Below are positions 1 to 9,596 of a DNA stretch of 64,000 nucleotides, one piece after another (within the stretch, counting starts at the first letter, position 1; each line of letters starts with the position of its first letter). Made by a program: the position numbers and the translations under genes. Source of the stretch: Anthoceros angustus. Lineage: Eukaryota > Streptophyta > Anthocerotopsida > Anthocerotales > Anthocerotaceae. The stretch covers positions 310,001 through 374,000 of the forward strand of contig MU008196.1 in assembly GCA_010909165.1 (NCBI GenBank), read 5' to 3'. A model generated the notes under the pieces. The model was not told the DNA's origin, did not search any database, and worked only from the letters and a program-made list of their open reading frames with translations.

Positions 1-568
1 AGGTGTTTCAACTTATTATATTTACGGAAGTCACATGGGAGCTAATTGGGAGAGTGTTTAGGTGGTGCACCCTACGCGAGCAAGGTGTAGGGTGGTAGTG
101 GAGCATGGGGTAGCACTCCATGCAGAGGGAGTGCACTACGCGGAGCAAGTGTAGAGCGGTGGCGGCCTACGAGAATGGAGAAGGTGTAGGGTGGTCTATG
201 GACGTAGGGCATGGCACTCCCTACTATAGGCATGGCGGTTCACGGAACCGCCTTCCACCCCTCCGCGCCAACGCCGCGGGAATTCATCCAACGGCTATGG
301 TTGCAGGGGGTAAGGAACGCGCAATGCGCGCATGGAGGCGCTCGCGGCAAGCCGCTGCCGCGGCCATTTTACACGCTGGCCACAAGGCCCAGTGCTGGTG
401 GCATAAGATTGGCCGCCACACAAGACTTGAGGAGAGTGCAGCGGCCAATCTCTTACAAATTGCTTGCAACCAGGAAATTGCTAAGAAACTCCCCTCCGAC
501 CGCAACTGGAGAAGGGCAGCCGGAGGTTCCCATTTGGAGGGCGCCGCCGATGATGGTGCCGCTATAAA
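1..568. other. Left-edge region of older copia-A, no gene resolved
   Basis: No convincing coding exon is seen here. The stretch from about 61 to 240 contains two diverged direct copies of a segment with the words CTACGCG, GAGCAAG and GTGTAG. By position it should be the part of copia-A between its 3' LTR (outside the window) and the antisense cargo gene. The open frames in it show no recognisable motif. Confidence 0.4.
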
Positions 569-1321
569 TTGGCCGGTCCCAAGTGTGATGCAGATGATTG
601 GAGAAATCGCCGATGGAAAGATTCCTGCAGTCGGTGGAGCCATGCTGATGCTCGATGGAGTGGTCAATGGAACCAAACTGAAGCTGATGGGAATGAAAGG
701 AGCCAATCAGTTGCTCAAAAATTATCAAGAGGATGCAGGACTCCGCCGCCATCGCCGGTGTATACGCCATCTGGTCCTGTGTGTATGCCCATTCATGTTT
801 ATCTCTCCTCCTCAGACTCGGAGAATGATGATCCTACAGAGAATAGAAGATCCAGCTCCCCATGTTGTAGAAATAAGCAGACGATAAAGGCTAATTGTGA
901 GGCACCAGTAGATGAAGCCGGGAGGGCCTACTGCGAAGGAAGCCCATCTTGGCAGGCACGTGTGGTGCGCAGAGATATCTTGGCAGATGCTGAATACACC
1001 GAAGAAATGGCCAAATATACAGCTAGTATGATGTCCTAGATATATTCTGATTGATGTCCAAATATCAGCAAATAACTGAATGATGTCGGAAATAAATAGG
1101 ATGTTGGATGTGCAGGATATGAACAGAGGATGATGGAAATGGAAGCACATGAGAGGGTGGATAAAGGGAATCCAAGGGAAAATCATCATGATGAGAGTAA
1201 GAAGAAGTGGTAATTCGAATCTCAAAATTAAAGTTTTACGTGAAAACTAAAGCATGATTATTGTGATTAGGTAATGAGAAGTGCGTGGGCACTGGAGGGA
1301 TTAGACTAGCTGTCCCTAAGA
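569..1321 (+). pseudogene. Cargo gene A, 5' exons (split by copia-B)
   Basis: This is the left half of a spliced gene whose paralogue (gene B) lies inside copia-B. An open frame at 569-1039 ends in a stop. It holds an acidic serine stretch (SSSDSENDD) and the motif YCEGSPSW, matched by VCEGSPSW in gene B. After an intron with acceptor at 1269-1270, the next exon starts at 1271 with NEKCVGT, aligned to NVDKCVGT of gene B. The exon breaks off at 1321, exactly at the TAAGA target site of copia-B, and resumes at 9209. The upstream exon limits are not resolved. The product is unrecognised. The gene is disrupted and also carries a later frameshift, so it is called a pseudogene. Confidence 0.6.
1317..1321. 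repeat. Target-site duplication TAAGA, left copy
   Basis: TAAGA stands immediately left of the copia-B LTR and again immediately right of the other LTR at 9204-9208. Removing the element and one copy restores the reading frame of cargo gene A across the junction. Confidence 0.9.
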
Positions 1322-1607
1322 TGATGATAATCAATAGCTCTTAGGCAGAAGAGATACAATACAAATGAATTAATTAAAGAGTAAAGTACAAGCCTTTATA
1401 TAGGCTAAGTGGTTGAGGTGGTTAGGTAGTTATAACAATATGTTGTTGTAACCACCAAGTTGTTGTCACCACCAAGTTTTTGTAACTACTAACAACTAAC
1501 TACCTAAAGCAACTAAATAGATAACTACCTAATGCCCTAGAAAATAAATTAATGTTTAAGTGATGTGGACCTAATGAATAGTGCCCTAAACTAGATATAT
1601 TTCATCA
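1322..1607 (-). repeat. copia-B 3' LTR
   Basis: On the + strand it starts TGATGATAATC and ends TTTCATCA, matching 8937-9203 apart from short deletions in the right copy. It is AT-rich and contains CTTTATATAGG, a TATA-like word that the other LTR lacks. Confidence 0.92.
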
Positions 1608-1616
1608 CTCCCACTC
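1608..1616 (-). promoter_or_regulatory. copia-B polypurine tract
   Basis: On the minus strand GAGTGGGAG directly abuts the 3' LTR, the position expected for the plus-strand DNA primer. copia-C has AAGTGGGAG in the same place. Confidence 0.75.
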
Positions 1617-1769
1617 ACTATGAATGTAGGGGTGAACTCTAGCTTCAAAATGAGGTCTAAAACATCAATAGACTCCCACTTAATCTAAAGCTATTAGCTT
1701 AAAACCATAAACTAAAGCTAAAAAGGTGAAGATAATATACAAAACCTGTACAAAGTTTTTTCGTGCAGT

Positions 1770-1918
1770 GGTCCAACGGCGCTGGTACATAGAGCTCCAT
1801 CAAAACTCTGGAGTTAAGCGTCCGGTCCAACGGCGCTGGTACATAGAGCTCCATCAAAACTCTGGAGTTAAGCGTCCCAAGCCCGGATCAGTATCGGGAT
1901 GGGGAACCTATATGTTTT
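1770..1918 (+). other. 5S-rRNA-like segment with 54-bp tandem duplication
   Basis: The second copy (1824-1908) resembles the internal and 3' part of plant 5S rRNA. It has CCATCAAAACTC, then AGTTAAGCGT (box A), a GGATCAGTA intermediate-element-like word, and TCGGGATGGGGAACC in place of the box C GGATGGGTGACC. The first 54 bp are duplicated exactly at 1770-1823. A TTTT run at 1915-1918 follows, as expected of a Pol III terminator. It could be a fossil 5S-derived SINE, a relative of 5S-bearing TRIMs (Cassandra type), or part of the gene B leader. I infer similarity by eye from the known 5S sequence; no folding was done. Confidence 0.6.
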
Positions 1919-2319
1919 GATAAATAAAAATCGGAGAAGCTGCTTATCCATCGAACCATCCCCTGCCACCCCATTGGTGGGTGCGAGGTGCACGGCCACC
2001 ACTGCCACCTACCTTGGTTCACGAGGCACGTGCCGCCAGGAAGCCACTTTCGGCTTCTCCCCGGCGGCGCGACTCTAAGACCTCCCCTCGCCGCTCTCCG
2101 ATTGCCCGTGCTCATCCTGCTGCGGTTGCGGTGTTGATCCTCCCCACCCTTGCGCGCCCGCGACTGTAGATTTATGGTACATATATTGCCCGCTAATCCG
2201 GTGTTATTTTTACAGCTGTTTCGCAGATTGCCGCCGCTGAGTGAAGGCGCTGTTGCCCTCCCCGTGCTGTGGACGGAAAATTGTTGTGAGAGTGGCACGA
2301 TATATCGCACAATGGAATA
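1919..2319 (+). other. Putative leader of cargo gene B
   Basis: A 400-bp stretch, GC-rich in the middle, lying between the 5S-like segment and the first exon recognised by homology. Tandem stops (TAATAA) at about 2318 close the gene B frame on the upstream side. No conserved coding motif is seen. It may be 5' UTR or contain an undetected exon. Confidence 0.35.
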
Positions 2320-3531
2320 ATAACGCCGCTATGCGCGCTATGCAGCTAAAAGAAGGAAAATAGCAGCGAGAACCGAGGCACTAAGCAAACAAGCTGCTCG
2401 TGCCCGCATGTTGTGGTACCGTGATGCCTTGCTGAGAGGTGAAAATGTACCAAAAGAGGGTCCAGGTCGTAGCATAGAAGACCCAAATTTTGATGTGAAT
2501 TTTCTCCATATATGTGCAAAATCTGCTAACATGGTTGAAAATATGGCCGATGAAGAGGAGGACTTGATAGTGCAAGCCCATTTGAAGGATGCCGAAGTTG
2601 TCATCAAGCAAGTCGATAAAGTTGAAAAAACTGGTAAGTAAATAAAAACCTTAAAATGATGGCATAATATGCATGGTGGCATAAAATACTAATTGTTGGT
2701 GTTGATGCAGATAATCCGAGTCGGCAATTATCTCCCACTATTGCCAAAGGTGGAAAATCAACAAGTGAAAGCTCTGGAGCCGTGTCTTCAGAGTGTCCTG
2801 GATATGATGACTTCAACATAGAAGAAGATAGTGCTTCAGAGGAGTCGTAGGGCTCCATGAAGCAAGACGTAGCCCCCCAGCAGGCTGTGTGTGAGGGCAG
2901 CCCGAGCTGGAGGTCTCATCCTAGTGAATATAGCCACATTGAGGATGTGGTGGCTGTCAAGGCAGAGCCAGTGGTAGCAATAGGGAAGAATGGAGAGGAA
3001 AAGAGTGAGTAGGAAAAGGGGGTAGGAGTACCTATATATATGTAAGCTAAAGCTAACATTTTTCCCAATAAAAATCTACTTCTATGTTTCAGATGTAGAT
3101 AAATGTGTAGGCACAAGCCATGTGAGATTTGCCCTACCACTGCATGCGACTCAAGAGGGAGCAAGTAAGAAAAGAAAAATACCTATGTCCTACCTACCGG
3201 CTGGGAATCTATTTAAGGCTACCTACTTGGTACTTCCTGGAGGGAAAGATGACCATGAAATCCCCATGGAATATATGTGTGAGAGAAAAGGAATAAAAAT
3301 GATGTGGTTAGGTGCATCTACATGTGAAGAATATGAAGGACATACGAAGCACCTTTATAGTGAGTGACCTAACTACTTAAGTAATATTATTACATCATTT
3401 TCATCACTTAACCTATGGGGTTTATTGTAGGATCCTTTTGGGCATTAGAGAGAGAGGCTAAGGAGTACTGTGAAGACTACTTAGAATTAGAAGAGGAAAT
3501 AGCAATGCTAGACAAGCTTTGTGGATTATAG
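2320..3531 (+). CDS. Cargo gene B: spliced unknown gene antisense within copia-B
   Basis: Four exons are inferred: about 2320-2633, 2711-3004, 3093-3359 and 3431-3531 (stop TAG 3529-3531). All three introns have GT-AG borders with compatible phases, and the last two match those of gene A. The first in-frame ATG is at 2408. Upstream is a basic run (AAKRRKIAAR) that may need another exon for its start. Exon 2 is acidic and serine-rich and holds one in-frame TAG at 2848-2850, then VCEGSPSW. Exon 3 has CVGT, a Lys-rich patch, FKATYLVLPGG, EYMCERKGIKMMW and CEEYEGHTKH. Exon 4 is FWALEREAKEYCED with a short Glu-rich helix. It ends 30 bp from the RNase H stop, tail to tail. I do not recognise the family. 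It is transcribed against the element, so its introns would survive retrotransposition. Confidence 0.7.
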
Positions 3532-3561
3532 AACTCTAGTTACTTCCACTTGCTAACTAGC

Positions 3562-4068
3562 TTAGTTGGCTTTGACCTCTTGTATACCTAACATTTTCAT
3601 ATGTTTTAAATGTAAATCTCTCCCTAATGACTTGGTTAATAGATCTGCTGGATTATCTTGGGTTGGAATATATTTAATATTTACGGTTTTATTTTCTAAC
3701 ATTTCGCGTATATAATGGTACTCTACTACTATATGTTTGGTTCTGGAGTGGAAAACAGGGTTTCTAGCTAAGGCTATAGCACCCTGACTATCACTATAGA
3801 GAGGTGTGGGCCCATCTTGAGGGTGGTTCAATTCACTCAAAGCTAATCTACTCCAGACTATGTCTTTGGAGACGGAGGTTAGGACCCTATACTCTGATTC
3901 AGTGCTGGACAAAGCAATAGTTGGTTGTTTCTTACTTGACCATGATATGGGTGCTCCTAGCAGCCGCGGGAGCTTTAATTCATCGATCTGGATCTCCCGC
4001 GATAGCATCGATAGTAATTGTAGCTTAGATATGCCGGGTACATGTTTATACATCAATCCAGTGTGCAT
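3562..4068 (-). pseudogene. copia-B RNase H (decayed)
   Basis: The C-terminal pol segment shows the Ty1/copia RNase H signatures PISWSSKKQPTIALSSTESE, LYSDSQGAIALARNP, FHSRTKHI and the end motif ADLLTKSLGRDL. Compared with the copia-A homologue, the first catalytic block (ADADYAGDPD there) is scrambled by indels at about 3965-4020, so the first catalytic Asp is not in frame. The stop is at 3562, 31 bp from the end of gene B on the other strand. Confidence 0.85.
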
Positions 4069-4215
4069 AGTCCCTTTTAAATATCTGAATATCCTTTTGA
4101 CACATTGCCAATGTTGTTTGTCAGGGTTCTCCAGAAATTGGGAGACTGCACTAACTTCAAAAGATATGTCAGGTCTTGTGAAGTTGCTTAAATATATTAA
4201 AGTACCTACAAGATG

Positions 4216-5060
4216 TCAGATGGTACGACCGACATTCTGCTTTTTTCTGCGTTTTACATATGTGAGCCTGGTGCCACTAGGAAATGGTGTGGCTGCTAGC
4301 TTAGCATCTTCTAGTCCAAATTTGGATAGACTTTCCTTGATGTACTTCGTCTGAGTTAAGGAAATGCTCTTATTACCTCTATCCCTTGTAATATTAACTC
4401 CAAGAGCATAAGTAAGATCTCCAAGATCAGTCATTTCATAATGACTTCTTAACCATGCCTTGATTTCAGCTAAATGGGAGAGTGAGGATGATGCTAAAAA
4501 TAAGTCATCCACATATAATAAGAGGTAAATTGTGTATTGTTTGGTCTTTGAAATATACATGCTTGCATCAGCTTTGCTTTGCACAAAACCATATGTTGTA
4601 AGTTTGTCATGTATATCATTGTTCCATTCTTTGCCAGACTGTTTTAGGCCATACATGCCTTTTATTAGCCTACACACCAAATCTTCTTTACCTTTGACTT
4701 CATAACCCTCAGGTTGTCTCATATATTTCTTCTTGTATCCGACCATGCAGATAAGCAGTCTTTACATCCATCATATGGAGATGTAAATGATGTTGAGCAG
4801 ATAAGGCAATGATCATTCTGAGGGAAGCAAATTTTGCTACTGGAGCATAGGTAGCCCAGGGGATATAATCTAAACCTGGTATTTGGGTAAACCTTCTAGC
4901 TACTAGTCTTGCCTTATATCTTTCAATGGAACCATCACCCTTACGTTTGATTTTAAATACCCATTTACTTCCAACTATTTTTCTCCCTTTGGGTGGTTTA
5001 ACTAATTCCCATGTAGAATTTTCTACTAGAGAGTTATATCAATCTACAATACCTTCCACA
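4216..5060 (-). pseudogene. copia-B reverse transcriptase
   Basis: Typical RVT_2 reverse transcriptase. Frame-broken 5' motifs at about 4741-5060 include STWELVKPPKGRK, KWVFKIKRKGDGS and RYKARLVA. The open part 4216-4746 has EGYEVKGKEDLVCRL, GLKQSGKEWN, the catalytic YLLLYVDDLFLA and MTDLGDLTYALGV. At least one frameshift lies near 4746. It would copy the element RNA into cDNA in the virus-like particle, but is not intact here. Confidence 0.9.
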
Positions 5061-5353
5061 CAAGTCTTCCTGGAGAGTAAAGTGTTCTTGCTTTAAGGTT
5101 AGCGTCGGGATCAACTCATGGGCTTTGTATACAATTTTGATAATATGAAGTAATGGGAGAAATAGGATCATCAGAAGTAACTAGATATCCAAGGGGTGGT
5201 TCCTTCCATCCAGCAGGTCCTGCAACAGTAGGTCTAGTTCTCCAATTGTACCTTGCAGCAGGTTGTTGAATATTTTCCACGTCACCACTCTATGAGCCGG
5301 TTCTAACAGGAAACTGGGCCTCATCTTCGTGCCTCGCCGAAGTTTATCTCATG

Positions 5354-5674
5354 TCAAGGCCTAAGCTCATCCTCAAAGGGAATGCGATATTGGCCACGAA
5401 TTTCAACATTATCATTAAGGTGATATTCATCTTCAAGATGTATAGGTTCTTGTATGTCGCGATCCTGGTCCGGATCTGGTGTAATTGGTCGTCTTGGGAT
5501 ATATTCTAACTCCTCCTCCTCCGGCAAAATAGGTTCAACTAGAGGAACTTGCATAGGAGGAGGTGGATGAATAATGACAAAATCCGCCATGAAAGGAAGG
5601 CCCGATGCTCGTGCCGAGGAGCATCGTGAGGTAAATAAGTCGAGCGCATCAAGGGGAAAGAGTATGGGACTCAT
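5354..5674 (-). pseudogene. copia-B integrase-RT linker
   Basis: Acidic, proline-rich frame (EEEELEYIPRRPITPDPDQD) of the kind found between integrase and RT in copia polyproteins. To the right, about 5680-5760, are remnants of the usual block at the C-terminal end of the integrase, including KGYKLFDPS. It has no catalytic role. Confidence 0.65.
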
Positions 5675-5762
5675 GGAAAGTCACGCTCCTGGCATAGATG
5701 AGCTTCCTGGTAGAAGGGTCGAATAATTTATATCCTTTAATACCTTCGCAGCCAATGAAATT

Positions 5763-6542
5763 TTATTTTGGGATCCAGCTGGCGTTGTACTTTAGGAATA
5801 AACATATGTTGTGGGATCCAAAATCAAGATGATCAATAGAAGGCTTTCTACCAGTGAATGCTTCATAGGGGGTCATCCCATGGACTGTACAAGGGTGCGG
5901 CATTAATGAGATGTGGCTCAACATGGTTTCAAATTTAATAACTTTGGATAGTTGGCTTGTAAGTAAACAACCAAAGGACTTTTGAAGGCGAATATTCTCA
6001 AGTACGCCCATTTTGTCGAGGAGTGTACATCGTGAATTGCTTATACCTTCAGCAAGGCAAAATCAGCAAATTGGATGTAAACTCAGCTCCATTGTTCGAG
6101 CGCAGAGTTTTGAGTTTTATCTCGTAAGTCTCTCGCCCACATCATATACCCTTGAAAATGAGAAAGCTTGGCTTTTATGATTTAAGGATGTGTGAGGACA
6201 AATCGAGAGTAATCATCTATGAAGGTTAAGAACACTGCGATCCACTAAATGAAGGATATGCGTATATGGACCACAAATCAGATGAACCAACTCTAGGGGT
6301 GCCTTAGCCCGATGTGGAGATGGATTATGAAAAGGGGCTTGATGTCGTTTAGTGATGACGCAAGCTTCACACCATGAAAGAGGTTCCATTTTAGGTAGAC
6401 ATGGTGTTCTATAATAATTCCCTTTAGACATTTGGAACAGCTTTTGGCTATTAGGATGACCTATACGGCAATGCCAAAGCATAGTATTGGAGGAGGTGAC
6501 AGAATGATGGGTAGCTACATTGATGAGATGTACGGGACCCAC
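5763..6542 (-). pseudogene. copia-B GAG-pre-integrase and integrase
   Basis: The right part (6213-6542) has LWHCRIGHPNSQKL and WCEACVITKRHQAPF, the H-H-C-C zinc-binding N-terminus of copia integrase. The left part (5763-6011) has SHISLMPHPCTVHGMTPYEA and GRKPSIDHLDFG, the end of the core domain. The middle is frame-broken and the DDE triad cannot be read continuously. The role is insertion of element cDNA. Confidence 0.85.
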
Positions 6543-6563
6543 TTGACTTTAAAGTTATAGACT

Positions 6564-6968
6564 TCATCTAGTGTACCGGTTGTGGACAGTGGAATCTATT
6601 GGTAATGTAAGAAAGAAGACACAGATCTGCTTGAAGAATAATTTGCATACTATGTTCTGAACATAGGTTAGCGGCGACACTAAGTTTTTACACATGGATG
6701 GTACATGAAGGACATGGGAAAGAGTAAGAACATGTCCTGTGGAGCATCTTAATACCACGGAACCTACACCCGAGATAGTGAGGTTATGATCATCGCCTAG
6801 GAGGACTGTTTGATGTCCTTTTGCTGGCGAATAAGACTCAAAAGAGTTTATATCGTGGCAGATATGGGATGTGGCGCCGCTGTCTAAGTACCATGACTGG
6901 TTTGAGGGCTTGGATGATGCCAAGCAGACAGTCAACGCCGATGGTGTTGCTGGAGAATGCTTCTTCAC
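6564..6968 (-). pseudogene. copia-B aspartic protease
   Basis: The motif SWYLDSGATSHICHD carries the catalytic D-S-G of the copia protease, followed by LLGDDHNLTISGVGSV and LSHVLHVPSMCKNLVS. It overlaps the end of gag in another frame. In copia elements gag-pol is normally a single frame, so the frame change is probably an indel. Confidence 0.88.
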
Positions 6969-7761
6969 CGCAACATGTGCTCCAGGGTGGCCTCCTTCTT
7001 AGGCTCACCGTTCTTCTTTTTCCAGCAGTCCTTCTCCACATGATTTGTCATTCTGCACCAATTACATATAACTCCACTCTTCTTGTTGCCTCTGACAGGT
7101 GTAAATGAAGAGTTTAATCCTCTAGGAGGATATTGAACAGGATTCGGTCTTGGAGTGAAAGGTACGTTACCGCGGCCACGGCCACGTCCTTTGCCTCTAC
7201 CTCGTCCTGTAAACATCACCTGCTGTCTGGTGGATCGGGGATTCTCATTACGCCGGCTAGCGTCCTCCTCAATAATGGCTGCTATTAATTCACTAACGCT
7301 GATATCCAGCGTTGTCGAGCCAGTCAATTTCTTATGTTTCTGAGCGGCTCTAAGGACAGCATTTTGTGTTGTCACGAAGGGCCGATAGGAGGTGGCAAGG
7401 TAGCAAGGAGAGCAATAAAAGTCTGCTTCTCAGTCAGCTTTTCTTCAGAAGATGCTTCAAAATTATTTTTAGCAACGCGGAAAGCACTTAAATGATGATC
7501 AATGGAATCAGTCTCCTTCATCTTCATAGTATAAAGGTGACATGTGGCAGTTAATAAACTCATACCATCTTTAGAAGCATAAAGTTGGGCAAGACGTTCC
7601 CACATTTCGGCAGAGGTGTCTGCTTGAGCAACTTGTCGTACCATCTCCGGGGTAAGGCCATTCATCAAGACGTCTCGTGCTCTCCGATCTTTATTTTCCC
7701 AATCTTCTATTGCGTCTTGGTCCCAATGGAACATGTTTCGATTCCGCTGATGATGTCCCAC
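6965..7761 (-). pseudogene. copia-B gag with zinc knuckle
   Basis: Two frames joined by a shift near 7372. The first (7372-7761) is a UBN2-type capsid region with AEMWERLAQLYASKDG, LYTMKMKETDSIDHHL and FIALLATLPP. The second (6965-7375) has an Arg-Gly-rich linker (GRGRGKGRGRGRG) and the CCHC knuckle CNWCRMTNHVEKDC. The product would package element RNA. Any gag N-terminus upstream of 7761 lies in the broken stretch 7762-8049. Confidence 0.88.
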
Positions 7762-8049
7762 AAGTCATGGCTACGCAGGACTCCTTGGGCGCGTTCTTGC
7801 CATACATCATATCCTTTTCCATTGAATCTATCTTTGTCTTTGAAGTTGTGACCTTGAATCACTTGTAATTTGGATTCATGCCTCTTTTTAGCTTTTTCTT
7901 TCTCATTCTGTTTAAAATTCTCCCACTCTTCTTGCCGTTAGATTGTTGTTCCATTAGCCATTTGGCCTTTTGAGCTTCCAAAAATCTGGTCTTTGCGGCG
8001 GCAAGTTCATCCGCATCGAAATCCTCCGATCCCACCATGGCTGGTGAGT
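7762..8049 (-). other. Decayed gag N-terminus
   Basis: Minus-strand words such as GSEDFDADELAAAKTR and a Glu/Lys-rich stretch can be read in short frames, fitting a broken gag start with stops between. No complete frame is present. Confidence 0.5.
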
Positions 8050-8729
8050 TTATTGATGCAGATTACGCCGTAGCTGGCACGCCGATTTCTTGCTTTGTTT
8101 AGCGGAGAAGAGGCGCGAACAGGCACAGCATTTCTTCAAAATGGGATAATCTGCATCGTCATCAGAATCTGCAGACTTACAATCGAATGAGGGAACACCT
8201 TTGCTACTAGAAAGGTCTTTAAGACGATCAGTAATGATGTTAATCTGTTGGGTATTGTAAATCAATTTCTCATTAGTAGCAGTGTGATTAAGTCTAAGTT
8301 CTGCTCTAATGGAGTCAATGGATTGCTGTTGGTGCTGAAATAAGACGTCCGTTGGTAATTCACCAACCCCAACACAATCTTCGCAAAGAGCCTCCACTTC
8401 AGCTGCAGATGATTTGGATTAGGAAAGAAGATGTTAGCCTTATTGTCTATGTACTTAGAAATAGCGGATTCTATAGCACTGTATTGAAGAAGGCTAAATG
8501 AAGTTAGGAGATCTTTGCGAGCATAAATTATATTATTTACTCTATCTCCAGACTTAGACAAGAGGGCTTCTATGAGACAACATACTTGTTCTTCAACAAC
8601 ATCAATTTGTGGAGAGTTGAGATCAAAATCCTCTTGAATGAAGGATGATTTGTGTTGTTGTTGTCTCTTCTTCTTTGAAGCCTTGTTCTTCTTCTTAAAT
8701 TCTTGTCTGCTTGGATTGAAGAAATCCAT
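8050..8729 (-). CDS. copia-B leader ORFs (unknown, coiled-coil part)
   Basis: Two overlapping minus-strand frames lie between the PBS and gag, where copia elements usually have only a short leader. The first (8262-8729) is Lys-rich at its N-terminus (KKKNKASKKKRQQ) and ends with KWRLFAKIVLGLVNYQRTSY. The second (8050-8397) reads the same DNA in another frame and continues into a likely coiled coil (SIDSIRAELRLNHTATNEKL) and an acidic Asp run. The shared 60-bp block is also found in the gypsy-1 LTR frame. It could be one protein with a frameshift. Function unknown. Confidence 0.45.
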
Positions 8730-8917
8730 GGAGGGCAGACAAGAGATCGATACACATAAAGTGCATCCTTACAACTTTATGCAAGTCGAAGGTCGATTGC
8801 CGCTCAAAGCAAGTTCTCCACGCTGCATGATCTTCAAATGAAAAGCTGAAGTCGCAAATGCATTGATGAGAGAAGTGCCTTGAGCATAGGCAAGCAAAGA
8901 TGCTCAATCACGAAGAG

Positions 8918-8936
8918 CTACCATGCTATGATACCA
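8918..8936 (-). promoter_or_regulatory. copia-B primer binding site (tRNA-Met type)
   Basis: On the minus strand TGGTATCATAGCATGGTAG directly follows the 5' LTR. The plant copia consensus complementary to initiator tRNA-Met starts TGGTATCAGAGC; here it has one mismatch. Confidence 0.85.
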
Positions 8937-9203
8937 TGATGATAATCAATAGCTCTTAGGCAGAAGAGATACGATACAAATGAATTAATCAAAGAGTAAA
9001 GTATAAGGCTAAGTGGTTGAGGTGGTCATAAAAATATGTTGTTGTAACCACCAAGTTGTTGTAACTACCAAGTTGTTGTAACTACTAACAACTAACTACC
9101 TAAAGCAACTAAATAGATAACTACCTAATGCCCTAGATGATAAAATAATGTTTAAGTGATGTGGCCCTTATGAATAGTGCCCTAAACTAGATATATTTCA
9201 TCA
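8937..9203 (-). repeat. copia-B 5' LTR
   Basis: Bounded by the same TGATGATAATC and TTTCATCA ends as 1322-1607. It is shorter by 19 bp, mainly two small internal deletions. Confidence 0.92.
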
Positions 9204-9596
9204 TAAGAGACCTAAAAGTGCTAGAAAGGACAAGTATGACATACCCGAGGTAGTATTGCCAACAGCCAGACTAATTGAAAATGTGTACCTAATCTGTCCT
9301 GGGATATAGAGAATGCAGATACCCCGGAAGAATATGTATGCCAGGAAACAGGGATCCATATGGTGTGGATTGGTTATGAGCCATGTAAGGAGTATAAGGG
9401 CCATGTGAAGCACACATATTGTGAGTATGAAACAAAACTAAAAGTTAGTAAAAAGTATGTGAATTTCTAAAACTTAAATACTAAGAAATTGATCAGGTTC
9501 AATGTGGGCACTCAGCGAGGAAGAGAGGACATATGCAGAAGATTCTCTAGAGATAGATAATGAACTGAATTATTTAGACAAAATACTGGACTTCTA
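9204..9596 (+). pseudogene. Cargo gene A, 3' exons
   Basis: Continuation of the exon cut at 1321. After the duplicated TAAGA (9204-9208) it reads RPKSARKDKYDIPEVVLP, then VYLICPG, EEYVCQETGIHMVW and CKEYKGHVKHTYC, each aligned with gene B. The exon ends at 9420 before GTGAGT. A one-base frameshift near 9300 causes a stop. The last exon, 9497-9596, reads SMWALSEEERTYAEDSL and stops at 9594-9596. Donor, acceptor and phase agree with gene B. The exon end is about 50 bp from the copia-A RNase H stop region on the opposite strand, the same tail-to-tail layout as in copia-B. Confidence 0.75.

Larger units (their letters stand above)
1322..9203 (-). mobile_element. copia-B: complete Ty1/copia retrotransposon with antisense cargo gene
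   Basis: A 7.9-kb element reading on the minus strand. It is bounded by TG...CA LTRs of 286 bp (1322-1607) and 267 bp (8937-9203) and a perfect 5-bp TSD. The order from right to left is 5' LTR, PBS of the tRNA-Met type, leader ORFs, gag (UBN2-like region and zinc knuckle), protease, GAG-pre-integrase and integrase, RT, RNase H, then about 1.95 kb of non-pol DNA with a spliced gene on the opposite strand, PPT and 3' LTR. The order PR-IN-RT-RH is diagnostic of Ty1/copia. Several frameshifts make it non-autonomous as sequenced. The LTRs differ by small deletions, for example loss of the CTTTATATAG segment from the right LTR. It sits in an older element of the same family. Confidence 0.93.

Noticed and set aside
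120-887. 255-codon plus-strand open frame as a gene
   Set aside because: No motif, unusual composition, and it overlaps the gene A frame 569-1039, which has a homologue.
1888-2310. 140-codon minus-strand frame
   Set aside because: No domain. It lies in the GC-rich leader of gene B and is not matched in copia-A.
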